A model generated the notes under the pieces. That model had not been told where the DNA came from, searched no databases, and saw only the letters and a program-made list of their open reading frames with translations. A program made the translations under genes and the position numbers. A stretch of DNA of 64,000 bases from Alpinimonas psychrophila. GTDB lineage: Bacteria > Actinomycetota > Actinomycetes > Actinomycetales > Microbacteriaceae. Location: assembly GCF_014137865.1 (NCBI RefSeq), contig NZ_JACGWU010000001.1:1-64000 (forward strand). Direction: 5' to 3'. Positions 42,137-51,725 of this stretch are shown in pieces; position 1 is the first letter of the stretch, and each line of letters opens with the position of its first letter.

Positions 42137-43282
42137 ATGAATACTGAGTACCTTCTCCTCATCGCGATCGGCGTCGGGGCAATCGCTGGCGCGGCAATTT
42201 CGAGCTTGGTCTTTGCCGCCGCGCGTCAACAGCAAACAGCCGCCAAACTTTCCTCTTGGGAAGTGCCCCAAGGGGTGACCTCGCTCATGGAACTCTTGGA
42301 GGTGCCCGCGATCATCGTTGATCCGTCGCACAATGTCATGACGGCTTCACCACTCGGGTATTCCCTGGGTTTCATCTCGCAAGGACGCCTCGTTACACCG
42401 GAACTTGTCCAAATGGTCGATAATCTTCGAGACCGGTCAGATTCCCTCACCGGCGAATTTGAGGTTGCCCGAGGCCCCTTCGGGGATGCGTCGCTCAGTA
42501 TCTTTGCGAGGGCATCACACTATGGCATTCGGTTCACCCTTCTCCTCATCAGCGATAAGACGGAGTTTCGTCGGTTAGATGAGGTTCGCCGAGATTTCGT
42601 CGCCAATATCAGCCACGAGCTTAAGACGCCGATTGGCGCCGTTGGGCTGCTCGCCGAGGCAATAGAACAGGCAGCCGATGATCCTAAAATGGTCAAACAT
42701 TTTGCCGATCGACTCCAGACGGAGGGCCGGCGCTTGGCGGGAATCACCCGGGAAATCATTGAACTCTCCCGACTGCAAGCTGAAGGCGCTCTCACCTCTT
42801 TCGAAAAGGTGAGCATTGACGACATTATTTCTCAGGCCGTCGATCGCAATCGCGTTGTTGCCACGACGAAGAACGTCGATGTCACGGTGGGTGGTGAGTC
42901 GAGGACCTTTGTTTACGGTGATGCCGGATCTCTCATTGTCGCTGTAGACAACCTCATTTCGAATGCCCTGCAATATTCCCCCAATAACTCCCGCATCGGA
43001 ATTGGTGTCACTCGGCAACGTGACTGCATCGACATTGCCGTCACGGATCAAGGGATAGGAATGACGCCGGATGAGGCGGCGCGCGTTTTTGAGCGCTTCT
43101 ATCGCACCGATCAGGCACGGTCGCGCACGACCGGGGGAACGGGACTCGGACTCAGTATTGTGAAGCACACCATCCAGAATCATGGTGGCGAAGTTCGCGT
43201 GTGGTCTCGCCCCGATAACGGTTCAACTTTTACTATCCGATTGCCCGAAGCTACCGAATACCCCCACGGAGAGACTCCATGA
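42137..43282 (+). CDS. senX3: Phosphate-type sensor histidine kinase (SenX3/PhoR-like)
   Basis: A 381-residue kinase with one N-terminal helix (residues 5-27), a PAS-like domain (residues 45-140), the H-box FVANISHELKTPIGAVGLLAEAI near residue 155, N-box NLISNALQYSP, G1 DQGIGMTPDEAARVFERFYR and G2 GGTGLGLSIVKH. The architecture and neighbours fit SenX3, the phosphate-starvation sensor. Its stop overlaps the regulator start by 4 bases. Confidence 0.9.
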   Translation: MNTEYLLLIAIGVGAIAGAAISSLVFAAARQQQTAAKLSSWEVPQGVTSLMELLEVPAIIVDPSHNVMTASPLGYSLGFISQGRLVTPELVQMVDNLRDRSDSLTGEFEVARGPFGDASLSIFARASHYGIRFTLLLISDKTEFRRLDEVRRDFVANISHELKTPIGAVGLLAEAIEQAADDPKMVKHFADRLQTEGRRLAGITREIIELSRLQAEGALTSFEKVSIDDIISQAVDRNRVVATTKNVDVTVGGESRTFVYGDAGSLIVAVDNLISNALQYSPNNSRIGIGVTRQRDCIDIAVTDQGIGMTPDEAARVFERFYRTDQARSRTTGGTGLGLSIVKHTIQNHGGEVRVWSRPDNGSTFTIRLPEATEYPHGETP

Positions 43283-43971
43283 CCCGCATCCTTCTCGTCG
43301 AAGATGAAATAGCCCTCAGCGAACCACTGGCATTCTTGCTGGGGCGTGAAGGCTTCGAAGTGACTGTAGCGGAGACCGGACCTGAGGCAATCGAGATGTT
43401 CGCGCTCGCAAACCCCGACCTGATTCTGCTGGACCTCATGCTTCCGGGCATTCCGGGAACCGAGGTGTGCCGCCAGATTCGTAACATTTCGAATGTTCCG
43501 ATCATCATGTTGACGGCGAAGGACTCAGAGGTCGACGTTGTTGTGGGTCTTGAGCTTGGGGCTGACGACTACGTCACGAAGCCATATTCCACGCGGGAAC
43601 TCTTGGCCCGGGTGCGTGCGGTCATGCGTCGCCGTATAGAAGAAGGCTCGCCGATCTCAGATGACGTGCTGTCGTCAGGGCATATCTCCCTGGATATCGA
43701 CCGCCACACTCTGCACGTCAGCGGGAAGCTGACGCCCATGCCATTAAAGGAATTCGAGCTGCTGGAGTACCTCATGCGAAATGAGGGACGCGTTCTTACC
43801 CGCGGCCAATTAATTGACCGCGTCTGGGGTAGTGACTATTTCGGGGATACCAAGACGCTGGATGTGCACATCAAGCGCATCCGCTCCCGTATCGAAGCTG
43901 ATTCCAAAGAACCCGTCATGCTAATGACCGTTCGTGGTTTGGGCTATCGCTTCGACGCTCCACACAGTTAG
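43279..43971 (+). CDS. regX3: Phosphate-type response regulator (RegX3/PhoP-like)
   Basis: A 230-residue OmpR/PhoB-type regulator. The acidic triad and phospho-Asp are in ILLVEDEIALSE and LILLDLMLPGIPG (Asp near 53). The winged helix has MPLKEFELLEYLMRNEGRVLTRGQLIDRVWGSDYFGDTKTLDVHIKRIRSRIE. It should bind the PHO boxes before pstS. Confidence 0.92.
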   Translation: MTRILLVEDEIALSEPLAFLLGREGFEVTVAETGPEAIEMFALANPDLILLDLMLPGIPGTEVCRQIRNISNVPIIMLTAKDSEVDVVVGLELGADDYVTKPYSTRELLARVRAVMRRRIEEGSPISDDVLSSGHISLDIDRHTLHVSGKLTPMPLKEFELLEYLMRNEGRVLTRGQLIDRVWGSDYFGDTKTLDVHIKRIRSRIEADSKEPVMLMTVRGLGYRFDAPHS

Positions 43972-44007
43972 CATCCCCGCGAAGTCTCGCCGCGAGGGCT
44001 GAAAAAG

Positions 44008-44505
44008 TTACTTTGTGCCGAGGTGCAGAACGGTGGAGGGCTCGAGCCCGCTATATTCGGGTTGACCCGTCGTGAGCACGGGCACGAGGGTAGTCTTGCC
44101 GTCGGAGTTTCCATACTGGAAGTACACCTTGAGAAGCGACCCGGGTTGCGTGTCAATACCTTCGAAGACAATCTTGTTCTCGGTGGCGGCACCCCACGAG
44201 GTGGGGGTTTGCGAGCTGGGAATTCTCAGTTTCCCGTCTACCATTGCCCCCTTGGACAGGAACTGGATGTTCAAGTTCACGTCACTGCCGGAGGTGTTGA
44301 TGGCGGACATGAGCAAGCTGGCGGCCTGGCCGTCATTACTGATCAAAATGAGGTTGCGAAGTTTGATATCGCCCACGTTGACGCCAATGCCATCGCTGGC
44401 ATCGTACTGATGGGTCGTTGCCTGGGGCTGGATGAGGTTGCAACCGCTGGCACCAAGGGCGAGCCCAATGGCCAAGATGGCAGAGATGGCGATACGAACC
44501 TTCAC
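44008..44505 (-). CDS. Conserved actinobacterial lipoprotein
   Basis: A 165-residue lipoprotein: signal with lipobox ASGC (Cys22), then a beta-rich domain of about 130 residues (VNVGDIKLRNLILISNDGQAASLLMSAINTSGSDVNL). I recognise it only as a conserved actinobacterial secreted family without a function. GTG 44505 lies 7-8 bases after GGAGG and is preferred to the TTG at 44520. It is convergent with regX3. Confidence 0.8.
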   Translation of the reverse strand: MKVRIAISAILAIGLALGASGCNLIQPQATTHQYDASDGIGVNVGDIKLRNLILISNDGQAASLLMSAINTSGSDVNLNIQFLSKGAMVDGKLRIPSSQTPTSWGAATENKIVFEGIDTQPGSLLKVYFQYGNSDGKTTLVPVLTTGQPEYSGLEPSTVLHLGTK

Positions 44506-44706
44506 GACGAAAGCCTCCAAGTGGGCGGTCTGTGCGGCCTCATTTAAGGCCGAAAATCACAGCAAATACAGCTCAACTCTAGCCTAAAAACCATGCGCGG
44601 CTCGGCTTCATCACCCCGCTGAGCGGGAAGATATTATGAAATGGATTTAGTGTAGTACACAGTGTTTTGCTGGAAAAGCCCCGAAACCAGAGGCTATTTG
44701 GCGTGG

Positions 44707-44712
44707 TAAACT
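44707..44712 (+). promoter_or_regulatory. -10 box of carD
   Basis: TAAACT in GGTAAACT (44705-44712), 26 bases before the ATG, giving a leader of about 20 bases with a GAAGGAGAAA ribosome site. The preceding 180 bases hold small hairpins (GGCC-N8-GGCC near 44537, CCCGCTGAGCGGG near 44614) but no gene. Confidence 0.55.
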
Positions 44713-44738
44713 GGACTATCTTCGAAGGAGAAACACGC

Positions 44739-45221
44739 ATGCAGTTCATCGTCGGTGAAACCGTCGTCTACCCGCACCATGGTGCGGCAAAAATTACAGA
44801 GGTTAAGACCCGTGTAGTTAAGGGCGAAGACAAGCTCTACCTCAAGCTTCACGTTACGCAAGGCGACCTCACAATTGAGGTTCCTGCCGAGAACGTAGAC
44901 CTTGTTGGCGTTCGAGACGTCATTGGCAAAGAGGGCCTCGAGGAGGTCTTTGACGTGCTTCGGGCACCCTTCACGGAGGAGCCCACCAACTGGTCGCGTC
45001 GCTACAAGGCCAACTTGGAAAAGCTTGCCTCGGGCGATGTCATCAAAGTTTCCGAAGTGGTTCGTGACCTGTGGCGTCGTGACCAAGATCGTGGACTCTC
45101 CGCTGGGGAGAAGCGAATGCTTGCCAAAGCGCGTCAGATTCTGATTTCAGAACTTGCGTTGGCCGAGAAGACCGACGAAGAGTCGGCATCCCTCGTTCTC
45201 GATGGCGTTCTGGCGTCGTAG
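44739..45221 (+). CDS. carD: CarD-family RNA polymerase-binding transcription factor
   Basis: A 160-residue CarD. The N-terminal RNA-polymerase-interacting domain begins [22 protein letters not shown], and the C-terminal helical domain contains [32 protein letters not shown]. It stabilises open complexes at many promoters and is essential in mycobacteria. The ATG at 44739 follows GGAG by 8 bases; the longer frame from 44667 crosses the promoter. It is followed by ispDF, the usual actinobacterial order. Confidence 0.95.
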   Translation: MQFIVGETVVYPHHGAAKITEVKTRVVKGEDKLYLKLHVTQGDLTIEVPAENVDLVGVRDVIGKEGLEEVFDVLRAPFTEEPTNWSRRYKANLEKLASGDVIKVSEVVRDLWRRDQDRGLSAGEKRMLAKARQILISELALAEKTDEESASLVLDGVLAS

Positions 45222-45275
45222 GCGTAACGCTTTCATTCTTTAGCCCGTTCTCGGAGCGAACATGAATCAGCACGC

Positions 45276-46514
45276 ATGAGTCCTTCGTTCACGCCGCGCG
45301 TCGGCGTGATTGTGGTGGCCGCCGGGAGTGGCGCGCGTCTTGCCATGACAGAACCCAAGGCTTTCGTTGAGCTGTTAGGGGAGACGCTGCTCGAGCGGGC
45401 GCTACATTCTGTTTTTGGAATGTTGGAGCCGGCTCAGGTCGTCATCGTTGCCCCGCCAACGCATCTCGAGCAGGCTCGCGTCATCGGCGAGCGCGCCGCA
45501 GGTGTGATTCCCGGAATCATGTCGGTGGTTGCCGGTGGGGAGACTCGGCATGCCTCGGTCGAGGCCGGCCTTGCGTGCCTCAACCCTGGCATCTCTGTTG
45601 TGCTCGTGCACGATTCGGCCCGAGCACTGACTCCGGCTTCCGCCTTCGACGCCGTTGTGGCAGCCGTGGACTCTACGGGCGAGGGCATCGTGCCGGCTCT
45701 TTCGGTAGTAGATAGCATCAAGAGAATTGGTTCCGGAGGCGAGATTCTGGGCGTTGTCGATCGCCGTGACTTGGCGGCGGCCCAGACGCCTCAGGGTTTC
45801 CCGCGGGCAGATCTTGTGGGCGCCTACGAGCGTGCCGAACATGCGGACTACACGGACGACGCTGCCGTCTTCTCGGCCGCGGGCCACCGAGTCCACGTCA
45901 TTGAAGGTCATGCCCTCTCTTTCAAGATCACGACCTCGTGGGACCTCAACCGGGCGCGCCATCTTCTGAGCGACCGTTTCGACGGCGCTACGGTGGCCGC
46001 AGTCCCAGCCGCAGCCGCAGTCCCCATGGCAGCCCCCGCTGCAGTGTCTCGCGTGGGAATAGGGGTCGACGTGCACGCTTTTGGCCAAGGGGGGAACCTG
46101 TGGCTGGCCGGGTTGACGTGGCCCGGTGAAAAACAACTCTCGGGACACAGCGATGGTGATGCCGTGGCGCACGCCTTGTGCGATGCCCTTCTTTCGGCAA
46201 CGAGCCTCGGTGACATGGGCGCCGTCTTTGGAACATCACGGCCAGAATTTGCCAATGCGAGCGGTGAGGTTTTTGTGCGCGAAACAATTCGGCTTCTTTC
46301 CGTAGCCGGCTTTGAGCCCGTTCATGCCAGCGTGCAAATCATTGGCAATCGCCCCACCTTTTCCCCTCGCCGCCTCGAAGCGGAAGCGCTCCTTGCACGA
46401 TGGGTCGGGGCCCCCGTCAGCCTTTCTGCCACGACAACCGACGGGCTCGGATTCACCGGCCGCGGTGAGGGAATTGCCGCCCTGGCAACCGCCCTCGTTC
46501 GCCTCCGCCAGTAG
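45276..46514 (+). CDS. ispDF: Bifunctional IspD/IspF enzyme of the MEP pathway
   Basis: A 412-residue fusion. Residues 1-230 are IspD, with [22 protein letters not shown] and [11 protein letters not shown], which couples CTP to methylerythritol phosphate. Residues 255-412 are IspF, with [33 protein letters not shown] and a zinc-binding DVH. The linker is Ala/Pro-rich ([18 protein letters not shown]). Fusion of two steps that are not adjacent (IspE lies between) is known in several bacteria. It lies 3' of carD. Confidence 0.95.
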   Translation: MSPSFTPRVGVIVVAAGSGARLAMTEPKAFVELLGETLLERALHSVFGMLEPAQVVIVAPPTHLEQARVIGERAAGVIPGIMSVVAGGETRHASVEAGLACLNPGISVVLVHDSARALTPASAFDAVVAAVDSTGEGIVPALSVVDSIKRIGSGGEILGVVDRRDLAAAQTPQGFPRADLVGAYERAEHADYTDDAAVFSAAGHRVHVIEGHALSFKITTSWDLNRARHLLSDRFDGATVAAVPAAAAVPMAAPAAVSRVGIGVDVHAFGQGGNLWLAGLTWPGEKQLSGHSDGDAVAHALCDALLSATSLGDMGAVFGTSRPEFANASGEVFVRETIRLLSVAGFEPVHASVQIIGNRPTFSPRRLEAEALLARWVGAPVSLSATTTDGLGFTGRGEGIAALATALVRLRQ

Positions 46515-46524
46515 GCTATGTCGG

Positions 46525-47937
46525 GTGAGCATCCGCCTATTTGATTCGAAAGAAGGAGCCCTTCGGGCTTTCGTTCCGCTCGAACCCAATCGCGTCTCTG
46601 TGTACGTGTGCGGCCCCACTGTTCAGTCCAGTCCTCATGTCGGACATTTGCGAAGCGCCTTGGTTTACGACCTCCTTCGTCGCTGGCTGACCCACGAGGG
46701 GTATGACGTCACGTTGGTGAGAAATGTGACCGACATTGATGACAAGGTCCTGGACAACGCGGCAGCGGCGGGCATCGAAAAATGGTGGGCGCTGGCCTAT
46801 CGCATGGAACTCGAGTTTTCGCAGGCCTATGCGGCGTTGGGCATCCTTCCGCCGACCTACGAACCTCGGGCTACCGCGAGCATTCCCGAGATGATTGCGC
46901 TCATCGAGCGCCTCATCGACCGCGGTCACGCGTACGTTGCTGCCGATGACTCGGGCGATGTTTACTTCGACACGCGCCGTTGGCCTTCCTACGGTTCTCT
47001 GACCCATCAGAATCCTGATGACATGGATGCCGCGGCCGACGCGGACCTTCGCGGCAAGAACGACGCGCGCGACTTCGCCCTCTGGAAGGGCCACAAGGTA
47101 GGCGAGCCCGATTCGGCAAATTGGACAACGCCGTGGGGCGGCGGCCGCCCCGGCTGGCACATCGAGTGTTCGGCGATGGCCACCAAGTACCTTGGCTCAT
47201 CCTTTGATATTCATGGCGGCGGGCTCGATCTGCGCTTCCCCCACCACGAGAATGAACTGGCTCAGTCCGAGGCAGCCGGCGACGGTTTCGCTCAGTACTG
47301 GCTGCACAACGGACTCGTCTCGATTGGCGGTCAGAAGATGAGCAAGTCGCTCGGAAATTCAGTTTTTGCCGCCGACTTGTTGGCCGCATCCGATGCCATT
47401 GTGCTTCGTTATTTGCTCGGATCGGCACACTATCGTTCGACTCTAGAGTTGCACGAAACCGCTATTGCCGAGGCGCAGGCCGCCTTTGACCGAATCACGG
47501 GTTTTCTAGCCCGGGTCAACAGATCTGCCGCCGCCGATGTTGTTGCCGGGCAGGTTCCGGAAGCGTTTCGAGAGGCCATGAATGATGACCTCAATATTCC
47601 TCAGGGTATTGCCGTGATCTTCGACGAGGTACGCTCAGGGAACACGATGCTAGATGATGGCATGATTGCTAAGGCGGTTTCCATCGCCGAACGCATTGTT
47701 GCGATGCTCGATGTTCTGGGATTGAACCCGGGAGCACCCGAGTGGAACAACACCGGCACACAGCCCAGCGCCGTAGCCCTCGAGCTCCTCCTGGAGCAAC
47801 TACTTCTCAACCGCCAAGAAGCGCGTGACACACGTGATTTCGCGGCGGCCGACAAAATCCGCGACAATCTCGCCGCGGCAGGAATCACGATAGAAGACAC
47901 CCCCACGGGTGCACATTGGAGTCTTCATGGCCGGTAA
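46525..47937 (+). CDS. cysS: Cysteinyl-tRNA synthetase
   Basis: A 470-residue class I synthetase. The HIGH-type motif lies in SPHVGHLRSALVYD, the zinc Cys in YVCGPTVQ, the Cys of IECSAMATKYLG, and the KMSKS motif in GGQKMSKSLGNS. GTG 46525 is taken as start since the frame upstream to 46312 runs through ispDF. A TAGGCT -10-like box ends 7 bases before this GTG, so leaderless expression is possible. The stop overlaps the rlmB start by 11 bases. Confidence 0.95.
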   Translation: MSIRLFDSKEGALRAFVPLEPNRVSVYVCGPTVQSSPHVGHLRSALVYDLLRRWLTHEGYDVTLVRNVTDIDDKVLDNAAAAGIEKWWALAYRMELEFSQAYAALGILPPTYEPRATASIPEMIALIERLIDRGHAYVAADDSGDVYFDTRRWPSYGSLTHQNPDDMDAAADADLRGKNDARDFALWKGHKVGEPDSANWTTPWGGGRPGWHIECSAMATKYLGSSFDIHGGGLDLRFPHHENELAQSEAAGDGFAQYWLHNGLVSIGGQKMSKSLGNSVFAADLLAASDAIVLRYLLGSAHYRSTLELHETAIAEAQAAFDRITGFLARVNRSAAADVVAGQVPEAFREAMNDDLNIPQGIAVIFDEVRSGNTMLDDGMIAKAVSIAERIVAMLDVLGLNPGAPEWNNTGTQPSAVALELLLEQLLLNRQEARDTRDFAAADKIRDNLAAAGITIEDTPTGAHWSLHGR

Positions 47938-48940
47938 GCCAGGACGAGCCGGAGCGGTTCGCAAGCAGGGTAAGAATAAAGCAGTTGGTTCCGGCGGACA
48001 GGGCCGTCAGGCGCTTGAGGGCAAGGGCCCTACGCCGAAGGCAACGCAGCGCGACTGGCACCCCGCCGGCAAGCGCAAGATTCACATGGACAAGTTGGCG
48101 GCCACCCGGAAGCTTCGCGGCCCGGGTTCTCCGGCTTCGGCTGATGGTGCCGTGCGCAAGCCGCAGGTTCGCCGCCCCAAGCAGGTCGACGAGGCAGAAA
48201 TCGTGACGGGGCGCAACTCCGTTCTCGAGGCACTCCGCGCGGAGATTCCCGCCACAGCCTTGTACATCTCGAACCGCATCGAAATGGATGACCGGGTCAA
48301 GGAAGTCCTCAACATTGCCACCAAACGCGGCCTCCCCATCATGGAGGTTATGCGCCCCGAGCTTGACCGCCTCGCCGGTCACGACTCGGTGCATCAGGGC
48401 CTGGCCCTGAAGGTGCCGCCGTACGAGTACGCACACCCCACCGAACTTCTGGATGAGGTCATTGCCTCGGGCCAGAACCCTCTCTTTGTGGCGCTCGATG
48501 GCATCACGGATCCCCGCAACTTGGGAGCAATCATCCGTTCCACCGCAGCTTTTGGCGGGCATGGAATCATCGTGCCTCAGCGACGTTCGGTAGGTCTCAC
48601 CGCTTCCGCGTGGAAAACCTCGGCCGGTGCGGCGGCTCGTTGCCCCGTGGCAATGGCCTCCAATCTGACGGCCGCGATCAAGGCATTCAAGGAACGTGGC
48701 GTGTTTGTTATTGGCCTCGACGGCGATGGCGACGTAGATCTTCCGGGCCTCGAACTCGCCGAGCGGCCATTGTTGATTGTCGTGGGCAGCGAAGGCAAGG
48801 GACTGTCGCGTCTCGTCACGGAGACGTGCGACGCCATCGTTTCAATCCCTATCTCGGCCAGCACAGAGTCCTTGAATGCAGGAATCGCAGCGAGCGTCAC
48901 GCTCTATGAGGTTTCCCGCTTGCGCTCAGCCGCTGTCTAG
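47927..48940 (+). CDS. rlmB: 23S rRNA guanosine-2'-O methyltransferase (RlmB/TrmH type)
   Basis: A 337-residue SpoU/TrmH enzyme. The first 90 residues are a basic, Gly/Lys-rich extension common in Actinobacteria. Then comes a substrate-binding domain (VTGRNSVLEALRAEIPATALYIS) and the SPOUT domain with the three family motifs: FVALDGITDPRNLGAIIRSTAAFG, LLIVVGSEGKGLSRLV and VSIPISASTESLNAGIAASVTLYE. It methylates a ribose in the ribosomal peptidyl-transferase region (E. coli G2251). Confidence 0.93.
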   Translation: MAGKPGRAGAVRKQGKNKAVGSGGQGRQALEGKGPTPKATQRDWHPAGKRKIHMDKLAATRKLRGPGSPASADGAVRKPQVRRPKQVDEAEIVTGRNSVLEALRAEIPATALYISNRIEMDDRVKEVLNIATKRGLPIMEVMRPELDRLAGHDSVHQGLALKVPPYEYAHPTELLDEVIASGQNPLFVALDGITDPRNLGAIIRSTAAFGGHGIIVPQRRSVGLTASAWKTSAGAAARCPVAMASNLTAAIKAFKERGVFVIGLDGDGDVDLPGLELAERPLLIVVGSEGKGLSRLVTETCDAIVSIPISASTESLNAGIAASVTLYEVSRLRSAAV

Positions 48941-49028
48941 CTAACTTCCAGACTTCGCCCCTAGGCTAGAAGATGCGCCGGCGGCTTCATGCCGGTGACA
49001 CCCCAGACCCCCCTTGGAGTAAACCCGC

Positions 49029-49925
49029 ATGACCATTGGTTCGCCAGGATCACGGCCCACCCGAAATGAGCGTCGCGAAGACGCCCGTTCGAAGGCAAAA
49101 CAGCATCGCGAAGCGCAAGCTAAGAAAGACAAGCGCAATCGTTGGCTCCTTCAGGGCGGTATTGCTGTGGCTGTCATCGCTGTCATCGCTGTTGTTGGCC
49201 TTTCGATCAGTAGTTCTGTCAAGCCGGCAGGCCCCGGCCCCGCCAACATGGCGAGCGATGGAATCGTTCTCGGTATTGGCATGAAGGCTCAGCTGACGGA
49301 TGCGCTGGCCGACGGTGCCGCGATCGTTCCGACGGTGGAGACGGCTGGCGTTATCGATATCCGCATTTATCAGGATTACTTGTGCCCGTATTGCAAAGAT
49401 TTTGACACGACAAACTCGGTACAGATTCAGAAACTCGTCGAGAGCGGCGCCGCCACGGTTGAAGTTCACCCCATCGCGCTGTTGACGAGTCGCTCTGCTG
49501 GTTCGAAGTATTCATTGCGGGCGACGAACGCCGCTGTCTGCGTGGCAAACTACTCACCCGACAGCTTCTGGGCCATGAACCAAGCTTTCTTCGCCCAGCA
49601 ACCAGCTGAGGGAACGGCCGGGCTTGATGACACGGCCATCAAGGCGCTCATTGCCTCGACCGGTGCCGCAAACACCTCGACGATAAACAAGTGCATCGAC
49701 GATAAAACGTTTGAGAAGTGGTCCCAGTCGGCTACGGATCGTGCGCTTACCGGACCATTGCCTGGCTCGCAGGTGGCCAGTGTAAGTGGAACGCCCACGG
49801 TTCTCGTGAACGGTGTTCAGTATCAGGGATCCCTCACGGATCCCGCGGTGTTCAACGCATTTGTCTTACAGATCGCTGCGGCGGCCTACTCGACGGCAAC
49901 ACCCACGCCAACACCGACTCCGTAA
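49029..49925 (+). CDS. Membrane-anchored DsbA-like thioredoxin
   Basis: A 298-residue protein. A 38-residue basic cytosolic head (RNERREDARSKAKQHREAQAKKDKRNRW) is followed by one membrane helix (residues 43-60) and an outer thioredoxin domain of the DsbA type with CPYC in YQDYLCPYCKDFD near residue 120 and a cis-Pro strand VSGTPTVLVNG near residue 258. Two further Cys are near residues 166 and 217. It ends with a TPTPTPTP tail. It likely makes disulfides in secreted proteins and could be reoxidised by the DsbB-like protein at 25035. Confidence 0.9.
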   Translation: MTIGSPGSRPTRNERREDARSKAKQHREAQAKKDKRNRWLLQGGIAVAVIAVIAVVGLSISSSVKPAGPGPANMASDGIVLGIGMKAQLTDALADGAAIVPTVETAGVIDIRIYQDYLCPYCKDFDTTNSVQIQKLVESGAATVEVHPIALLTSRSAGSKYSLRATNAAVCVANYSPDSFWAMNQAFFAQQPAEGTAGLDDTAIKALIASTGAANTSTINKCIDDKTFEKWSQSATDRALTGPLPGSQVASVSGTPTVLVNGVQYQGSLTDPAVFNAFVLQIAAAAYSTATPTPTPTP

Positions 49926-49939
49926 CGCTCGAATTCATC

Positions 49940-49974
49940 AAAAAAGCCCATCCTTCACCAGGGTGGGCTTTTTT
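49940..49974 (+). terminator. Intrinsic terminator after the thioredoxin gene
   Basis: GCCCATCC (49946-49953) pairs with GGGTGGGC (49961-49968), loop TTCACCA, preceded by six A and followed by six T, so it can work on both strands. Confidence 0.92.
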
Positions 49975-50027
49975 GCGTTCACGGATTCGTTATTGTTAAG
50001 GGGTAGGTCCCCTTTCGGGGCGTACAT

Positions 50028-50100
50028 GCCGGCTTGGCGCAATTGGTAGCGCACCGCTCTTGTAAAGCGGGGGTTGTGGGTTCGAGTCCCACAGCTGGCC
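50028..50100 (+). tRNA. tRNA-Thr (anticodon TGT)
   Basis: A 73-base cloverleaf: acceptor GCCGGCT/AGCTGGC (one G-T pair), D arm GCGC/GCGC, anticodon arm CCGCT-CTTGTAA-AGCGG, T arm GTGGG-TTCGAGT-CCCAC. CCA is encoded at 50101-50103. The discriminator reads C, which is unusual for tRNA-Thr. Confidence 0.95.
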
Positions 50101-50126
50101 CCACGTTCGTTTTCGCCCGATCGGGT

Positions 50127-50531
50127 TTATTTATCCTCGGCTGAAAAGTCCAGAGCCAGTGAGTTCATGCAGTAGCGGTCGCCGGTGGGAGTGCCAAGAC
50201 CGTCGGGAAAGACGTGGCCCAAGTGAGAACCACACGCGGCGCAACGGACTTCCGTGCGCATCATTCCCAAAGTATTGTCCTCGATCAGCTGGACAGCTTC
50301 GGGGTTAATAGACTCATAGAAGCTGGGCCAACCGCATCCGGAATCAAACTTCGTGCCACTCTTGAAGAGCTCGGCATGGCACGCGGCGCAGGTATAGAGC
50401 CCCGATCGTTCTTCATCGAGGAGTTCGCCCGTCCAGGGGCGCTCGGTGGCTGCCTCGCGTAGGACCGCAAATTGCTCTTGCGTAAGTTCGCCGCGCCATT
50501 CGTCATTGCTCTTTGAAACTGTGTAATCCAT
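50127..50531 (-). CDS. msrB: Peptide methionine-R-sulfoxide reductase
   Basis: A 134-residue MsrB. Two CxxC pairs for structural zinc are seen (CAACHAELF and RCAACGSHLGHVF), with the SGCGWPSFYE motif between and the catalytic Cys in RYCMNSLAL near the C-terminus. It reduces the R epimer of methionine sulfoxide. ATG 50531 lies 7 bases after AGGAGGAGG and is preferred to the longer frame. Confidence 0.96.
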   Translation of the reverse strand: MDYTVSKSNDEWRGELTQEQFAVLREAATERPWTGELLDEERSGLYTCAACHAELFKSGTKFDSGCGWPSFYESINPEAVQLIEDNTLGMMRTEVRCAACGSHLGHVFPDGLGTPTGDRYCMNSLALDFSAEDK

Positions 50532-50687
50532 GTTTTGCCTCCTCCTAAATTGTACGCGCGCCGATGCTGAACGGGTGGTGAGAAGACAGTGAATGACGCT
50601 CTGTGACGTTCTCATGCAGTGCCCTCAGGGGGGGAGGGACTCGGATCCGCCCATAGGATGAAGGGAGACGTCTTGGGAGGGATGAGG

Positions 50688-50996
50688 ATGGCATCGAGCG
50701 AAGCTAGGCCAAAAAAACCCGCTCCACGGAGCCTGACGGATCGTGACATGGCTATTCTGGATTTTGAGCGGGAGTGGTGGCAACATCCCGGTGCGAAGGA
50801 AGACTCGATCCGCCAGGTTTTTGGGCTTTCGGGGGCTCGGTACTATCAAGTTCTCGGCGCCCTGCTGGTGTCGGAGGCAGCTTTGGCCTACGACCCAATG
50901 CTGGTTAAGCGTCTGCTTCGCATAAAAAATGAACGCAGCAGTAACCGTCAGGCACGAATTTCTCCCGAATCCGCCAAAAATAGTGACGAAAGCTAA
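50688..50996 (+). CDS. DUF3263 protein
   Basis: A 102-residue protein whose residues 17-75 (LTDRDMAILDFEREWWQHPGAKEDSIRQVFGLSGARYYQVLGALL) match the actinobacterial DUF3263 family, which looks like a helix-turn-helix but has no set function. ATG 50688 follows GGGAGG by 7 bases; an ATG at 50682 is less well placed. It abuts the LytR_C gene (stop 50994-50996, next start 50997), the usual pairing. Confidence 0.88.
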   Translation: MASSEARPKKPAPRSLTDRDMAILDFEREWWQHPGAKEDSIRQVFGLSGARYYQVLGALLVSEAALAYDPMLVKRLLRIKNERSSNRQARISPESAKNSDES

Positions 50997-51599
50997 ATGA
51001 ATAAAAAAATTACTGTGGATGCCTATGACGACATTCCTGAAGGCTTAACACGGCGCGGTGCGCACCGTACCCCCAAGCGAACCCGAAGCGGGTATGTGAA
51101 GTTTGCGTGGGCGGCGTTGGCGACGGGAGTTCTTGTGTCCCTCGGAGTCGGCGGCCTCGTCGTCGTCAGTGACACGGTGAGTTTGAAAGAGCTCACGTCA
51201 CTCTTCGCGGGCTCCACGCCGAGCCCCACGCCGAGCGCCGAGGTAACGGCCGCTCCGACGCTTGATCCGGCCCTACTGGTCAATGTTTTGAACGCCACAG
51301 ACTCCCCAAGACTCGCGACGACAGTGGTGGCAACCCTGGCCGCGGCCGGATGGCAGGTCGGGTCCGGAACTAACGCGAGTGAGGTGGTCCAGAACACTGT
51401 TGTGTACTACGGCGACCCCAGCCTGGAGGGTGCCGCTCGGGGAGTTTTGGCAACGCTCGTTGCCGGGGGATGGGATACCGGCGGCGGAACAATTGACCTG
51501 ACGGATGCCTATATTTCGAGTTCAGCCCAGCTCACTGTCGTGCTCGGAGCGGACTTTCTCGGGCCAATTACGGCGACAGAAACTCCCGCTGCAACCTAA
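50997..51599 (+). CDS. LytR C-terminal domain membrane protein
   Basis: A 200-residue protein with a cytosolic head, one membrane helix (residues 36-58), a Thr/Pro linker (AGSTPSPTPSAEVTAAPT) and a LytR_C domain (residues 98-190, LLVNVLNATDSPRLATTVVATLAAAGWQVGSG). The domain occurs in cell-wall proteins of Actinobacteria, including LCP enzymes, but here stands alone without a catalytic part. Its gene follows DUF3263 with no gap. Confidence 0.88.
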   Translation: MNKKITVDAYDDIPEGLTRRGAHRTPKRTRSGYVKFAWAALATGVLVSLGVGGLVVVSDTVSLKELTSLFAGSTPSPTPSAEVTAAPTLDPALLVNVLNATDSPRLATTVVATLAAAGWQVGSGTNASEVVQNTVVYYGDPSLEGAARGVLATLVAGGWDTGGGTIDLTDAYISSSAQLTVVLGADFLGPITATETPAAT

Positions 51600-51725
51600 T
51601 CGTTACCATTTAGAGGAATTTTTGGTGGCATTGAGTTTCTCGCACAAAGATTGGTCGACTAGTATCAATTCAACGGCACCAGCGTTTTGTGGGTGTCGGT
51701 TGGTTACTGCAATTGGAGATTTAAC

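Noticed and set aside
46312-46524. N-terminal extension of cysS by 71 codons
   Set aside because: It runs through the end of ispDF in another frame; CysS proteins start close to the VSIRLFDSKEG segment, so GTG 46525 is the start.
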